Below, piece by piece: positions 31,769-38,860 of a stretch of DNA of 38,860 nt. The stretch is from NCBI GenBank assembly GCA_028820995.1, contig JAPPHR010000044.1, positions 10,275 to 49,134 of the forward strand. The letters run 5' to 3'. Position 1 is the first letter of the stretch. Each line of letters opens with the position of its first letter. The notes below the pieces were generated by a model that was not told the origin of the DNA, made no database searches, and worked only from the letters and a program-made list of their open reading frames with translations. A program made the position numbers and the translations under genes. Source of the DNA: Rhodospirillales bacterium (GTDB lineage Bacteria; Pseudomonadota; Alphaproteobacteria; UBA828).

Positions 31769-32956
31769 CTAGTGCAGGCGCTCGACGGCGAGCGCCGTGG
31801 CCTCGCCGCCGCCGATGCAGAGCGCCGCAGCGCCCTTGCCGAGACCGTACTTTTCCAGTGCCGCCAGCAGTGTAATGACGATGCGCGCGCCCGAGGCGCC
31901 GACCGGATGGCCGAGCGCGCAGGCGCCGCCGTGGACGTTCACCGTCTCGTGGTCGAGGTCGAGATCGCGCATCGCCGCCATGGCGACGACGGCGAAGGCC
32001 TCGTTGATCTCGTAGAGGTCCACGTCGTCCGCGTCCCAGCCCACCTTCTCGAAGAGCGTGCGCAGCGCCGGCCCCGGCGCGGTGGTGAACCAGGCGGGCG
32101 CCTGGGCGTGCGTCGCGTGGCCGTGGATGACGGCGATGGGCGTGAGCCCCCGGGTCTCGGCCTCGGAGCGACGCATCAGCACCAGCGCCGCGCCGCCGTC
32201 CGAGATCGAGCTGGAGTTCGCGGCGGTCACCGAGCCGTCTTTGGCGAAGGCCGGGCGCAGCGTCGGGATCTTGTCGAGGTCGGCGGTGAGCGGCTGCTCG
32301 TCCTGGCTGACGACGGTCTCGCCCTTGCGGTGCTTGACCGTGACCGGCGTGACCTCACCCTCGAAGGAGCCGTCCTCGATCGCCGACTTGGCGCGGTTGA
32401 GCGAGGTGATGGCGAATTCGTCCTGCTGCTCGCGGGTGAACTGGTAGGCGCGCGCGGTCTCCTCGGCGAAGTGGCCCATCAGCTTGCCCTTGTCGTAGGC
32501 GTCCTCCAGGCCGTCGAGGAACATGTGGTCCTGCACCTTGCCGTGGCCCATGCGGTAGCCGCTCCGCGCGCGGTCCAGCAGGTAGGGCGCGTTGGTCATG
32601 CTCTCCATGCCGCCAGCGACGACGATGGCGCCGGAGCCGGCCGCGATCAGGTCGTGGGCGAACATGGTGGCCTTCATGCCTGACCCGCACATCTTGTTGA
32701 TGGTGGTGCAGCCGACGTGCTCGGGGATTCCGGCGCCGATGGAGGCCTGGCGCGCCGGCGCCTGCCCCTGTCCGGCAGAGAGGATGTTGCCCATGATCAC
32801 TTCGTCGACCTCATCGGCGGCGACGCCTGCGCGGCCGAGCGCCGCTTCGATCGCGGCAGAGCCGAGCTCGGGTGCCCGTGCATCCTTCAGCGCGCCCTGA
32901 AACCCGCCCATGGGGGTGCGCGCCATGCCAACGATGACGATCGGATCGTCCATCAT
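31769..32956 (-). CDS. Acetyl-CoA C-acyltransferase (thiolase)
   Basis: A 395-residue thiolase that cleaves or forms beta-ketoacyl-CoA. The nucleophile Cys90 lies in [13 protein letters not shown], the NEAFA block near 325, the catalytic His in [13 protein letters not shown] near 355, and the second Cys in CIGGGEA near 385. The substrate segment [12 protein letters not shown] near 120 is of the AtoB/biosynthetic type. Two adjacent ATG codons (32956, 32953) are possible starts, with GGGAGAA and AGGAC upstream. It is the first gene of the operon running through DUF1989, acyl-CoA dehydrogenase and HCCA isomerase. Confidence 0.93.
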   Translation of the reverse strand: MMDDPIVIVGMARTPMGGFQGALKDARAPELGSAAIEAALGRAGVAADEVDEVIMGNILSAGQGQAPARQASIGAGIPEHVGCTTINKMCGSGMKATMFAHDLIAAGSGAIVVAGGMESMTNAPYLLDRARSGYRMGHGKVQDHMFLDGLEDAYDKGKLMGHFAEETARAYQFTREQQDEFAITSLNRAKSAIEDGSFEGEVTPVTVKHRKGETVVSQDEQPLTADLDKIPTLRPAFAKDGSVTAANSSSISDGGAALVLMRRSEAETRGLTPIAVIHGHATHAQAPAWFTTAPGPALRTLFEKVGWDADDVDLYEINEAFAVVAMAAMRDLDLDHETVNVHGGACALGHPVGASGARIVITLLAALEKYGLGKGAAALCIGGGEATALAVERLH

Positions 32957-33093
32957 GTCCTGTGTTCTCCCGGCTCCGGCAGCCGAATGCTGCGCTGCAG
33001 CACACTACATAGTCGCTGCCCCTGCGAATATCCAGCCTGTGCGGCGGTCGGGGCGCGTCGGCCGTGCGACACGGGGATGCCGCCTGCCGAAGC

Positions 33094-33122
33094 CTGACTG
33101 GCAGGGATCGGCGCGCTATAGA
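33094..33122 (+). promoter_or_regulatory. Candidate promoter of the exported orphan gene
   Basis: CTGACT (33094-33099) and TATAGA (33117-33122) are separated by exactly 17 bp and lie about 54 nt before the ATG at 33176. Each matches the sigma-70 consensus at 4 of 6. Confidence 0.4.
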
Positions 33123-33175
33123 GCTCCCGAACCCGCCCGCTGACTCGCTTCCCCCGCGATGAGGTGCATCCAATC

Positions 33176-33757
33176 ATGAACCGGACCGCTGCGGCCCTGG
33201 TGATTGCTGCCGGCGCGGCCCTGGCCTGTGTTTCCATCGCCGGGGAGGGAGTCTCGGCCGATGCTCCCGAACATGCGCTCATTGATAAGGGCCCGGCACC
33301 CACTCCTCTCCCGCTCCGTGTTGCCGACGAGGGCGACACCGAGGAGGAGCGGAATCGACGGTTCAACGCGGCATTCTCCAGCGAATTCGACCGGAGCATC
33401 GCTCTGTTCAGGGGCGCATGCGAAAGCAACCTGTCGCCAGATAAACAGCTCGCTACGGTCGAGGCCGGCATCGACGCCCTGTTCGCGCTCGTCAGCAAGT
33501 ACGAGCAAAAAGCGTATGAATTATGGACAAGAAATCACATTTTACTGCTGACTATTGAAGATCTGCTTTACCACGGCATGGTCTTTACAAGATGGGGCCA
33601 CTCGCTGGCAGATCTGGTGCAGACCGAAGATCTCTCGGATAGCTTCGTAACCTATTACAAGTACATGCATAATCTGGGAGACAATGTAGAGGCCCGCGAC
33701 TTTCAACAGAAATGGGCACGAGACATGGCCGAAGGGCTGGCGTGTCTCGATAGATGA
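33176..33757 (+). CDS. Exported protein of unknown function
   Basis: A 193-residue protein with an N-terminal signal peptide (MNRTAAALVIAAGAALACVS, cleavage probably near VSA-DA). The ALAC sequence is not a good lipobox, because the minus-3 residue is Ala. A Pro-rich, acidic linker (30-60) is followed by a helical domain (65-193) with SSEFDRSIALFRGACESNL, then a helical stretch ALFALVSKYEQKAYELWTRN and Cys at 82 and 190, which could form a disulfide. I recognise no family. The 3' half is clearly AT-richer than its surroundings (27 of 60 bases G+C in 33541-33600). GAGGTG lies 9 nt before the ATG; an in-frame GTG at 33164 is possible. Confidence 0.75.
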   Translation: MNRTAAALVIAAGAALACVSIAGEGVSADAPEHALIDKGPAPTPLPLRVADEGDTEEERNRRFNAAFSSEFDRSIALFRGACESNLSPDKQLATVEAGIDALFALVSKYEQKAYELWTRNHILLLTIEDLLYHGMVFTRWGHSLADLVQTEDLSDSFVTYYKYMHNLGDNVEARDFQQKWARDMAEGLACLDR

Positions 33758-33808
33758 CCGGGGACGCCGCGCCCGACGCCTTGCGCAATTCGCGCAGCCG
33801 GCGCCGTC

Positions 33809-34807
33809 TCAGTCGCCGGGTGCAAAGAGGCGCTGGACGATGCGGCGCGCGGCGGCGCTGGGAGCGAGGGTCTGTGCCGTCACTTCGGCCTCGAGCGCTT
33901 CCACCGCCGGCGCGAGCCTGCCGTCGGCGCGGAGCCTTGCCATCAGCGAATCCTCGACCTCGCGCCAGAGCCAGGCCCTGGCCTGGGCGGCCCGCCTGGC
34001 CTCCAGCGCGCCGGCCTCGGCCATCGCCGCCCGGTGACGCTCCACCGCATCCGCGACCTCGTCGAGGCCCGTCCCCTCTACCGACGAGCAGGCGACGACG
34101 CAGGGCGTCCACGGCCCTTCGCCGGCGTGGAGTGAGAGCGCGGCCTCGAAGTCCGCCTTGGCGTGAGCGGCCGGGGCTGCCAGCTGGCCGTCGGCCTTGG
34201 TGACGACGACGATATCGGCGCGTTCCATCACGCCCCGCTTGATGCCCTGCAGCTCGTCGCCGGCGCCGGGCTGCACCAGGAGCATGAAGAGGTCCACCAT
34301 GTCGGCGACGGCGGCCTCCGACTGGCCGACGCCCACGGTCTCGATCATCACGAGGTCGAAGCCCGCCGCCTCGCAGGCGATCATCGCATCGCGCGTGCGC
34401 CGCGCGACGCCGCCGAGCGTGCCCCGCGCGGGCGAGGCGCGGATGAAGCTTCTCTCGCTCCGCGCAAGCTCCGCCATCCGCGTCTTGTCGCCCAGGATAG
34501 AGCCGCCGGAGCGCTCGCTGGAGGGGTCGATGGCGAGCACGGCGAGCCGGCGGCCGGCCGCAATGGCGCGCGTGCCGAAGGCCTCGATGAAGGTCGACTT
34601 GCCGACGCCAGGCGCGCCCGAGATGCCGATGCGAACGGCCTTGCCAGCGTGCGGCAGCAGCGCCTGCAGCAGGTCCTCGGCGGGTTCGCGGTCGTCCTCC
34701 CGCGTCGATTCGATGAGGGTGATCGCCGCAGCCAGCGCCCGCCGGTCGCCCGCAAGAATATCGGCGAGCGGCGGCGCCCGGCTGAGGCCTTGCGGGCGCG
34801 CGGTCAT
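33809..34807 (-). CDS. meaB: Methylmalonyl-CoA mutase-associated G3E GTPase, MeaB/ArgK type
   Basis: A 332-residue GTPase that gates cofactor loading and protects methylmalonyl-CoA or related B12-dependent mutases. The P-loop GAPGVGKST is at 64-72, the switch region LAIDPSSERSGGSILGDKTRM at 90-110, IETVGVGQSE near 155, and VVVTKADG near 200 as the base-recognition loop. The family's C-terminal helical dimerisation arm is present (RAWLWREVEDSL near 285). It is coupled to the ABC transporter upstream by a 4-nt ATGA overlap. The mutase itself is not in the window. Confidence 0.92.
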   Translation of the reverse strand: MTARPQGLSRAPPLADILAGDRRALAAAITLIESTREDDREPAEDLLQALLPHAGKAVRIGISGAPGVGKSTFIEAFGTRAIAAGRRLAVLAIDPSSERSGGSILGDKTRMAELARSERSFIRASPARGTLGGVARRTRDAMIACEAAGFDLVMIETVGVGQSEAAVADMVDLFMLLVQPGAGDELQGIKRGVMERADIVVVTKADGQLAAPAAHAKADFEAALSLHAGEGPWTPCVVACSSVEGTGLDEVADAVERHRAAMAEAGALEARRAAQARAWLWREVEDSLMARLRADGRLAPAVEALEAEVTAQTLAPSAAARRIVQRLFAPGD

Positions 34808-36696
34808 GGCGTCGGGGCCTCGCCGGGCACGGGCGCCGCTTCCGTGACGTCTCCTTCCTCAACGGCGAGCCGCTGCTCCAGTTCTTCGCGCAGCTCGGCG
34901 GTCTCCTGCTGGCGCCACCACATATCGGCGTAGTGTCCGTCGCGCACCAGCAGTTCGGCATGGCGGCCGCGCTCGACGATGCGGCCCGCGCCCAGCACGA
35001 GGATCTGGTCGGCGTCGATGACCGTGGAAAGGCGGTGGGCGATCATCAGGGTGGAGCGGTCGCGGCTGACCTCCCGCAGACTCGCCTGAATCTCCTTCTC
35101 GGTTTGCGAATCGAGGGCCGAAGTGGCCTCGTCGAACAGCAGAATACGGGGATTCTTGAGGATCGTGCGCGCAATCGCCACCCGCTGCTTCTCGCCGCCC
35201 GAGAGCTTGAGGCCGCGCTCGCCGACCATGCTCTCATAGCCGTCGGGGAGGCTCGCGATGAAGTCGTGGATATGGGCGAGCCGCGCCGCCTCCTCCACCT
35301 CCTCCGCACTCGCGTCGGGGCGGCCATAGGCGATGTTGTAGAAGATGGTGTCGTTGAAGAGCACCGTGTCCTGCGGAACGATGCCGATGGCGGCGCGCAG
35401 GCTCTCCTGGCTCACGTCGCGCACGTCCTGGCCGTCGATCCTGACGCTGCCGGACTCGATGTCGTAGAAGCGGAAGAGGATGCGCGAGATGGTGGACTTG
35501 CCGGCGCCGCTCGCGCCGACGATGGCGGTGGTGGTGCCGGGCGTCACGCGGAAGGAGATGCCGTCGAGGATGCCGCGGCGCTCCTCGTAGCGGAAGCGCA
35601 CGTCCTCGAATTCGATGGCGCCCGCCGTCACCGCGAGAGGCGGTGCGTCGGGCGCGTCCTCGATCTCGCGCTCCACCTTGAGGATGACGAACATCGCCTC
35701 CATGTCGGTGAGCGACTGCTTGATCTCGCGGTAGACGAAGCCCAGGAAGTTGAGCGGGATGTAGAGCTGGAGCAGGTAGGTGTTGACCAGCACGAAGTCG
35801 CCGATGGTCATGGTGCCGGCGGCGACCTCGTAGCCCGCCATGACGGTGATGCCGGTGAGCCCGGTGGCGATGATCACCCCTTGGCCGATGTTGAGCAGCG
35901 AGAGGCTGGTCTTGCTCTGGACCGCCGCCCGTTCGTACTGCCGGCGGGAGACGTCGAAGCGCTGCGCCTCGTGCATCTCGTTGCCGAAGTACTTGACCGT
36001 CTCGTAGTTGAGCAGGCTGTCGATCGCCTTGGTGTTGGCCTCGCTGTCCTTCTCGTTCATGCGCCGGCGGTACTTCAGCCGCCATTCGGTGACCGTGAGG
36101 GTGAAGGCGATAAAGAGTCCGATCGTGACGAAGGTTATCGCCGCGTAGGTGATGCCGTAGAGGACCCAGAGGATGCCGCAGACCATGGTGACCTCCACCA
36201 GGGTCGGCAGGATGTTGAACAGCATGAAGGTGAGCAGGAACTCGATCCCCTTGATGCCGCGCTCGATGGCGCGGCTGAGGCCGCCGGTGCGCCGCTCGAT
36301 ATGGTAGCGGAGCGAAAGTTCGTGCAGATGGTTGAAGACCTGCAGCGCGACGGTGCGGATCGCGCGCTCGCCGACCTTGGCGAAGACCGCGTCCCTGAGC
36401 TCCCCGAAAGCGACGGTGAGCACCCTGAGCGCGCCGTAGGCGAGCAGGATCGCCACCGGCACGACGATGACCGCCGTCGTGTTGTCAGAGAGGATGTCGA
36501 CCGCATCCTTGTAGAGGATCGGCACATAGACGTTGGCCACCTTGGCGCCGATGAGGAGGATGACGGCCAGCACCACGCGGCCCCGCATCTCCAGCGAGCC
36601 GCGCGGCCAGAGGTAGGGCAGCAGCGTGCGGATGGTGTGCAGGTGCGAGCGTTCTCCCGCTTCCTGCACGCGGGCCTCGCGATCGAGAGCAACCAT
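34804..36696 (-). CDS. Atm1/HMT1-type ABC exporter (ABCB7 family)
   Basis: A 630-residue half-transporter of the heavy-metal-tolerance/Atm1 group, exporting glutathione-related compounds in characterised members. The membrane domain has the family features VPILYKDAVDIL near 58, FGELRDAVFAKVGERAIR near 97, RYHIERRTGGLSRAIERG near 130 and YETVKYFGNE near 231. The ATPase domain has Walker A GASGAGKST near 396, LSGGEKQRV near 500, Walker B ILLFDEATSALD near 520 and IAHRLST near 555. The start is the ATG at 36696, with only a weak ribosome-binding site. It overlaps meaB by 4 nt. Substrate (Fe-S precursor, metal-thiol or other) is inferred from the family only. Confidence 0.9.
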   Translation of the reverse strand: MVALDREARVQEAGERSHLHTIRTLLPYLWPRGSLEMRGRVVLAVILLIGAKVANVYVPILYKDAVDILSDNTTAVIVVPVAILLAYGALRVLTVAFGELRDAVFAKVGERAIRTVALQVFNHLHELSLRYHIERRTGGLSRAIERGIKGIEFLLTFMLFNILPTLVEVTMVCGILWVLYGITYAAITFVTIGLFIAFTLTVTEWRLKYRRRMNEKDSEANTKAIDSLLNYETVKYFGNEMHEAQRFDVSRRQYERAAVQSKTSLSLLNIGQGVIIATGLTGITVMAGYEVAAGTMTIGDFVLVNTYLLQLYIPLNFLGFVYREIKQSLTDMEAMFVILKVEREIEDAPDAPPLAVTAGAIEFEDVRFRYEERRGILDGISFRVTPGTTTAIVGASGAGKSTISRILFRFYDIESGSVRIDGQDVRDVSQESLRAAIGIVPQDTVLFNDTIFYNIAYGRPDASAEEVEEAARLAHIHDFIASLPDGYESMVGERGLKLSGGEKQRVAIARTILKNPRILLFDEATSALDSQTEKEIQASLREVSRDRSTLMIAHRLSTVIDADQILVLGAGRIVERGRHAELLVRDGHYADMWWRQQETAELREELEQRLAVEEGDVTEAAPVPGEAPTP

Positions 36697-36763
36697 GGGG
36701 CCGTGATTTCGATGGCTCGCCCCGCCACGGGCGAGGCTCTGAGCGTGTCACATAAGCACGAAG

Positions 36764-36786
36764 CGGCGGCGGTTCAAATGCCGCCG
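36764..36786. terminator. Hairpin near the end of the DUF3179 leader side
   Basis: CGGCGGC (36764-36770) pairs with GCCGCCG (36780-36786) around 9 nt. It lies downstream of the DUF3179 stop on the minus strand. CTCGCCC/GGGCGAG at 36716-36722 and 36729-36735 is a second one, closer to the transporter start. Confidence 0.35.
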
Positions 36787-36801
36787 TTCAAGCGACCCCA
36801 C

Positions 36802-36839
36802 CTCTCCCTGTCCCCCTTCCCAGGAGGGCGGAGGGAGAA
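36802..36839. repeat. Imperfect inverted repeat, possible dispersed element
   Basis: The arms CTCTCCCT and AGGGAGA enclose an inner pair CCCCTT/AGGAGGG. The sequence lies in the 169-bp gap between DUF3179 and the exporter. It resembles a dispersed intergenic palindrome; confirmation needs copies elsewhere in the genome. Confidence 0.35.
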
Positions 36840-36865
36840 CTCAAGCGGCGCCGGCCTCCGGCCCG

Positions 36866-38236
36866 CTACCACACCAGCCGGGTGCTCGGGAACGCGGCGT
36901 ACCAGCCGAACCAGAACGCCCGCTGCGCCGGGACACGGTGGAGCACACGCCCGTCTTCGGCGGTGAGCGCGTGCTCGTCCATCGTCCAGACCGTGCCGGA
37001 TCCGTCCTCCACGTGCCGGTCGCCGTCGTAGCGGGTGAACGTCACGTCTTCGCTCGCGTAGGCGCGGTTCGCGCCCGACGGATCGGTGAGCACCACGAGC
37101 GCCGTGCCTTCGATCGCATCGTGATGGACGGGAGTTCGGGCGAGGAACGCGGCCGAAATGGCAAGCGGTGCCTCGGGGTGGCCGGCGAGCAGCACCGTGA
37201 ACACCTCGTCCTTGTTCGCAAGGCGCGTGTCGAGGACCGGGACCTGGAACATCAGCTCGTCGGTCGCGAAGTAGTCGCGGTAGGCGGACCCCTCGGCGTA
37301 GTCGCGCCGGTGGCCGGTATCGAGCGAGAGCACCCGGGTTCCGGGGTGCCGCCGCCGCCACTCGCCCCAGGTGGTCGTCACCACGCTGCCCCGCTCCAGC
37401 ACGATGCCCTTGCCCACAAGCGGGCCTACGACCGGCGTGCCCCGCATCGTGCTCCACAGCGACTGGGTGGTCTGGTCGTACATGAGCTTGTTCGAACGGT
37501 AGAGGAAGCCGCTCGTGCCGAGCCGGTGATTCACGCCCTCGTGCTCGGTGCGGTAGAGGATCACAGTGCCGCAGAGCGTGCAGTACACGCCTGCGACCGG
37601 CACGCCGCCGACGGTGTCGACGAACATCTCGTGCCAGCCGAGGATACGCTTCGGATAGGCGCGGGCGTCGCCGTTGACGGAGAGGCCGAAGACGATGTGG
37701 TCGTCCTCCAAATAGCCGGCGTCTTCCCCGGCCAGCATCGCCGGGTTGCGAAGCGGCGGGATGCCATCCTGCCGCACTCCGCCCCAGACGATCTCGTCGA
37801 GGCGGATGAGCGCCTCGCCGGCCGTGTCGAAGTACGCCGAGAAGCGCGGGTCGATGAGGCTGTAGAGCGCGCTCTTGAAGGCGGCATAGCGCGGGTGCCG
37901 CGCCTCGGGCGCATTCCACATCGCGCGTTGCCAGGCGTCGAGGTCGCGGCCGAGCCCGGCGCCGGCCTGCCGTTCCATGATCCTCACCAGGGCCCCGGAG
38001 GCCTCCGCGCTGCGGCTGAGCCGGATCACCTCCAGAGCCATCGGCAGGAATGACGGCTCCCAGTGCCTCTCGATCAGCTCCGCGGCGCGCGCCGTGTCGC
38101 TCGCTCCCCCGGCAAGCAGGGTCAGGAACGCCCGTGTGACGGCGCGGTCGGTGATCTCCGCCCGGGCGGGAACGGCGGTCGCCGCCAGCATCATGACGAT
38201 GCCGAACGCGACGGCGAGGCTGCGAATGGCAGGCAT
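36866..38236 (-). CDS. DUF3179 domain protein, exported
   Basis: A 456-residue protein with a signal peptide (MPAIRSLAVAFGIVMMLAAT then AVPARAE, cleavage near ARA-E). The DUF3179 domain (about 145-450) has the conserved Cys pair VYCTLCGTVILY (Cys219, Cys222), LGTSGFLYRSNKLMYD near 240, LWSTMRGTPVVGPLVG near 262 and WGEWRRRHPGTRVLSLDTG near 292. The Cys pair may bind metal or be redox active; the function of the family is unknown. The start at 38236 has GAGGAGA. It lies 58 nt downstream of the molybdenum hydroxylase gene on the same strand. Confidence 0.88.
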   Translation of the reverse strand: MPAIRSLAVAFGIVMMLAATAVPARAEITDRAVTRAFLTLLAGGASDTARAAELIERHWEPSFLPMALEVIRLSRSAEASGALVRIMERQAGAGLGRDLDAWQRAMWNAPEARHPRYAAFKSALYSLIDPRFSAYFDTAGEALIRLDEIVWGGVRQDGIPPLRNPAMLAGEDAGYLEDDHIVFGLSVNGDARAYPKRILGWHEMFVDTVGGVPVAGVYCTLCGTVILYRTEHEGVNHRLGTSGFLYRSNKLMYDQTTQSLWSTMRGTPVVGPLVGKGIVLERGSVVTTTWGEWRRRHPGTRVLSLDTGHRRDYAEGSAYRDYFATDELMFQVPVLDTRLANKDEVFTVLLAGHPEAPLAISAAFLARTPVHHDAIEGTALVVLTDPSGANRAYASEDVTFTRYDGDRHVEDGSGTVWTMDEHALTAEDGRVLHRVPAQRAFWFGWYAAFPSTRLVW

Positions 38237-38294
38237 GGGATGTCTCCTCGACCTGCCCCCCGGCGACTGGCTCAGCAAAGCGAAGCCGCGCGGC

Positions 38295-38860
38295 TCAAAT
38301 CTTGCCGAGCGCGCGCAGCACCTTTTGGGGCGTGAAGGGCATGTCGGTGAGCCGTGCGGCGAAGGGCGCGAGCGCGTCATTGAGCGCATTCATCACCGCG
38401 GCCGGCGCGCCGCAGGTGCCGGCCTCGCCCACCCCCTTGGCGCCGAGATCGGACTCGAACGTGGGCGAGACCACGTGGCCGCAACGCATGTCGGGCAGCT
38501 CCGCCGCCATGGGCACGAGATAGTCCGCCATGTTGGCGTTCAGCATCTGCCCGTCGCTGTCGTACACGCACTGCTCCCAGAGCGCACCGCCCAGCCCCTG
38601 CACGATACCGCCCCGGATCTGCTCGTCCACGAGCTGCGGGTTGATGACGGTGCCGCAGTCCTCGATGCACCAGTGATCCAGCAGGGAGATGAAGCCGGTC
38701 TCGACGTCGACCTCCAGATATGAAGCCTGCGCGCCGTTGGTGAAGGCGAAAGGATACTTGCGCGGGACATAGTGACGGGTTGCGACCAGTTCCGACTGGA
38801 AGCCGTCCGGCAGGGTATCGGGCCGGTAGTAGCAGACGCGCCCGACCTCATCGAGGCCGA
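38295..38860 (-). CDS. Xanthine dehydrogenase/CO dehydrogenase-family molybdenum subunit, C-terminal part
   Basis: The last 188 residues of a large molybdopterin-binding subunit of the xanthine oxidase family; the 5' part lies beyond 38860. The read-through on the minus strand includes RHYVPRKYPFAFTNGAQ, VETGFISLLDHW, CIEDCGTVINPQLVDEQI and GGIVQGLGGALWEQ. The C-terminal GAKGVGEAGTCGAPA contains the Glu of the active-site GxGExG motif. The family hydroxylates purines, aldehydes or aromatics, or oxidises CO. The substrate needs the missing N-terminal half, notably the region that in CO dehydrogenase carries the VAYRCSFR loop. Confidence 0.9.
   Translation of the reverse strand, partial: GLDEVGRVCYYRPDTLPDGFQSELVATRHYVPRKYPFAFTNGAQASYLEVDVETGFISLLDHWCIEDCGTVINPQLVDEQIRGGIVQGLGGALWEQCVYDSDGQMLNANMADYLVPMAAELPDMRCGHVVSPTFESDLGAKGVGEAGTCGAPAAVMNALNDALAPFAARLTDMPFTPQKVLRALGKI

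Noticed and set aside
33176-33230. Lipoprotein signal in the exported orphan
   Set aside because: The ALAC sequence lacks Leu/Val/Ile at minus 3; ordinary signal peptidase cleavage near VSA-DA is more likely.
34933-36966. 677-codon open frame on the plus strand
   Set aside because: It is the antisense of the Atm1-type exporter. High G+C keeps antisense frames open, and its translation is Asp/Glu/Arg/His-rich with no domain.
1-38860. CRISPR arrays, transposons, prophage, tRNA or rRNA genes
   Set aside because: No regularly spaced repeats, transposase or integrase frames, or recognisable RNA gene sequences were found on either strand by eye.

Overview
The window looks like chromosomal DNA of an alphaproteobacterium, probably close to Rhodospirillales/Hyphomicrobiales. 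The evidence is a G+C of about two-thirds by eye, a compact layout with many 4-nt start/stop overlaps, and families typical of that class: an msbA-DUF374-waaA lipid A block with pmbA, ubiK-DUF1244, DUF2244, DUF1636, MeaB and an Atm1-type exporter. I see 40 protein genes, two cut by the window edges. I found no rRNA, tRNA, CRISPR array, transposase or phage genes. No stretch over 300 bases lacks a gene; the longest gaps are 25040-25276 and 32957-33175.

Layout. 1-5135 (minus) is the envelope block pmbA, msbA, DUF374 acyltransferase, waaA. 5187-8957 holds msrA, an acyl-CoA dehydrogenase, mobA and a Bcr/CflA-type MFS pump. 9154-9724 is ubiK-DUF1244. 9806-12535 is a coupled operon of a Gfo/Idh/MocA oxidoreductase, an AgaI-like amino-sugar-phosphate isomerase/deaminase and a ROK kinase, which looks like an amino-sugar route. 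12591-16010 carries two tandem Baeyer-Villiger monooxygenases that arose by duplication of a unit including its promoter. 16067-18948 (minus) holds a CDGSH protein, a lipoprotein, a histidine-ammonia-lyase-fold protein lacking the MIO-forming serine, and a cupin. 19103-21691 is a sulfur/translation-quality operon (cysK, AlaX, mercaptopyruvate-type sulfurtransferase). 21704-23006 is an L,D-transpeptidase convergent with a small alanine-zipper lipoprotein ending in Arg-Lys, an apparent Braun-lipoprotein-like pair. 23176-25039 holds DUF2244, DUF1636 and an alpha/beta hydrolase.

25277-32956 is rich in acyl-CoA metabolism: an AidB-type dehydrogenase divergent from an SDR, a glutaredoxin-DinB fusion, a HEPN protein of lower G+C, and the operon thiolase, DUF1989, acyl-CoA dehydrogenase, HCCA-isomerase-like. 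33176-33757 is an exported orphan with an AT-rich 3' half. 33809-36696 is an Atm1-like exporter coupled to meaB. 36866-38860 is DUF3179 downstream of a molybdenum hydroxylase large subunit.

The most unusual items are the MIO-less ammonia-lyase homologue, the Ldt/alanine-zipper lipoprotein pair, the BVMO duplication with a promoter footprint, the glutaredoxin-DinB fusion and the AgaI-like sugar operon. No obvious large new multigene system (defence island, secretion system or biosynthetic cluster) is visible.
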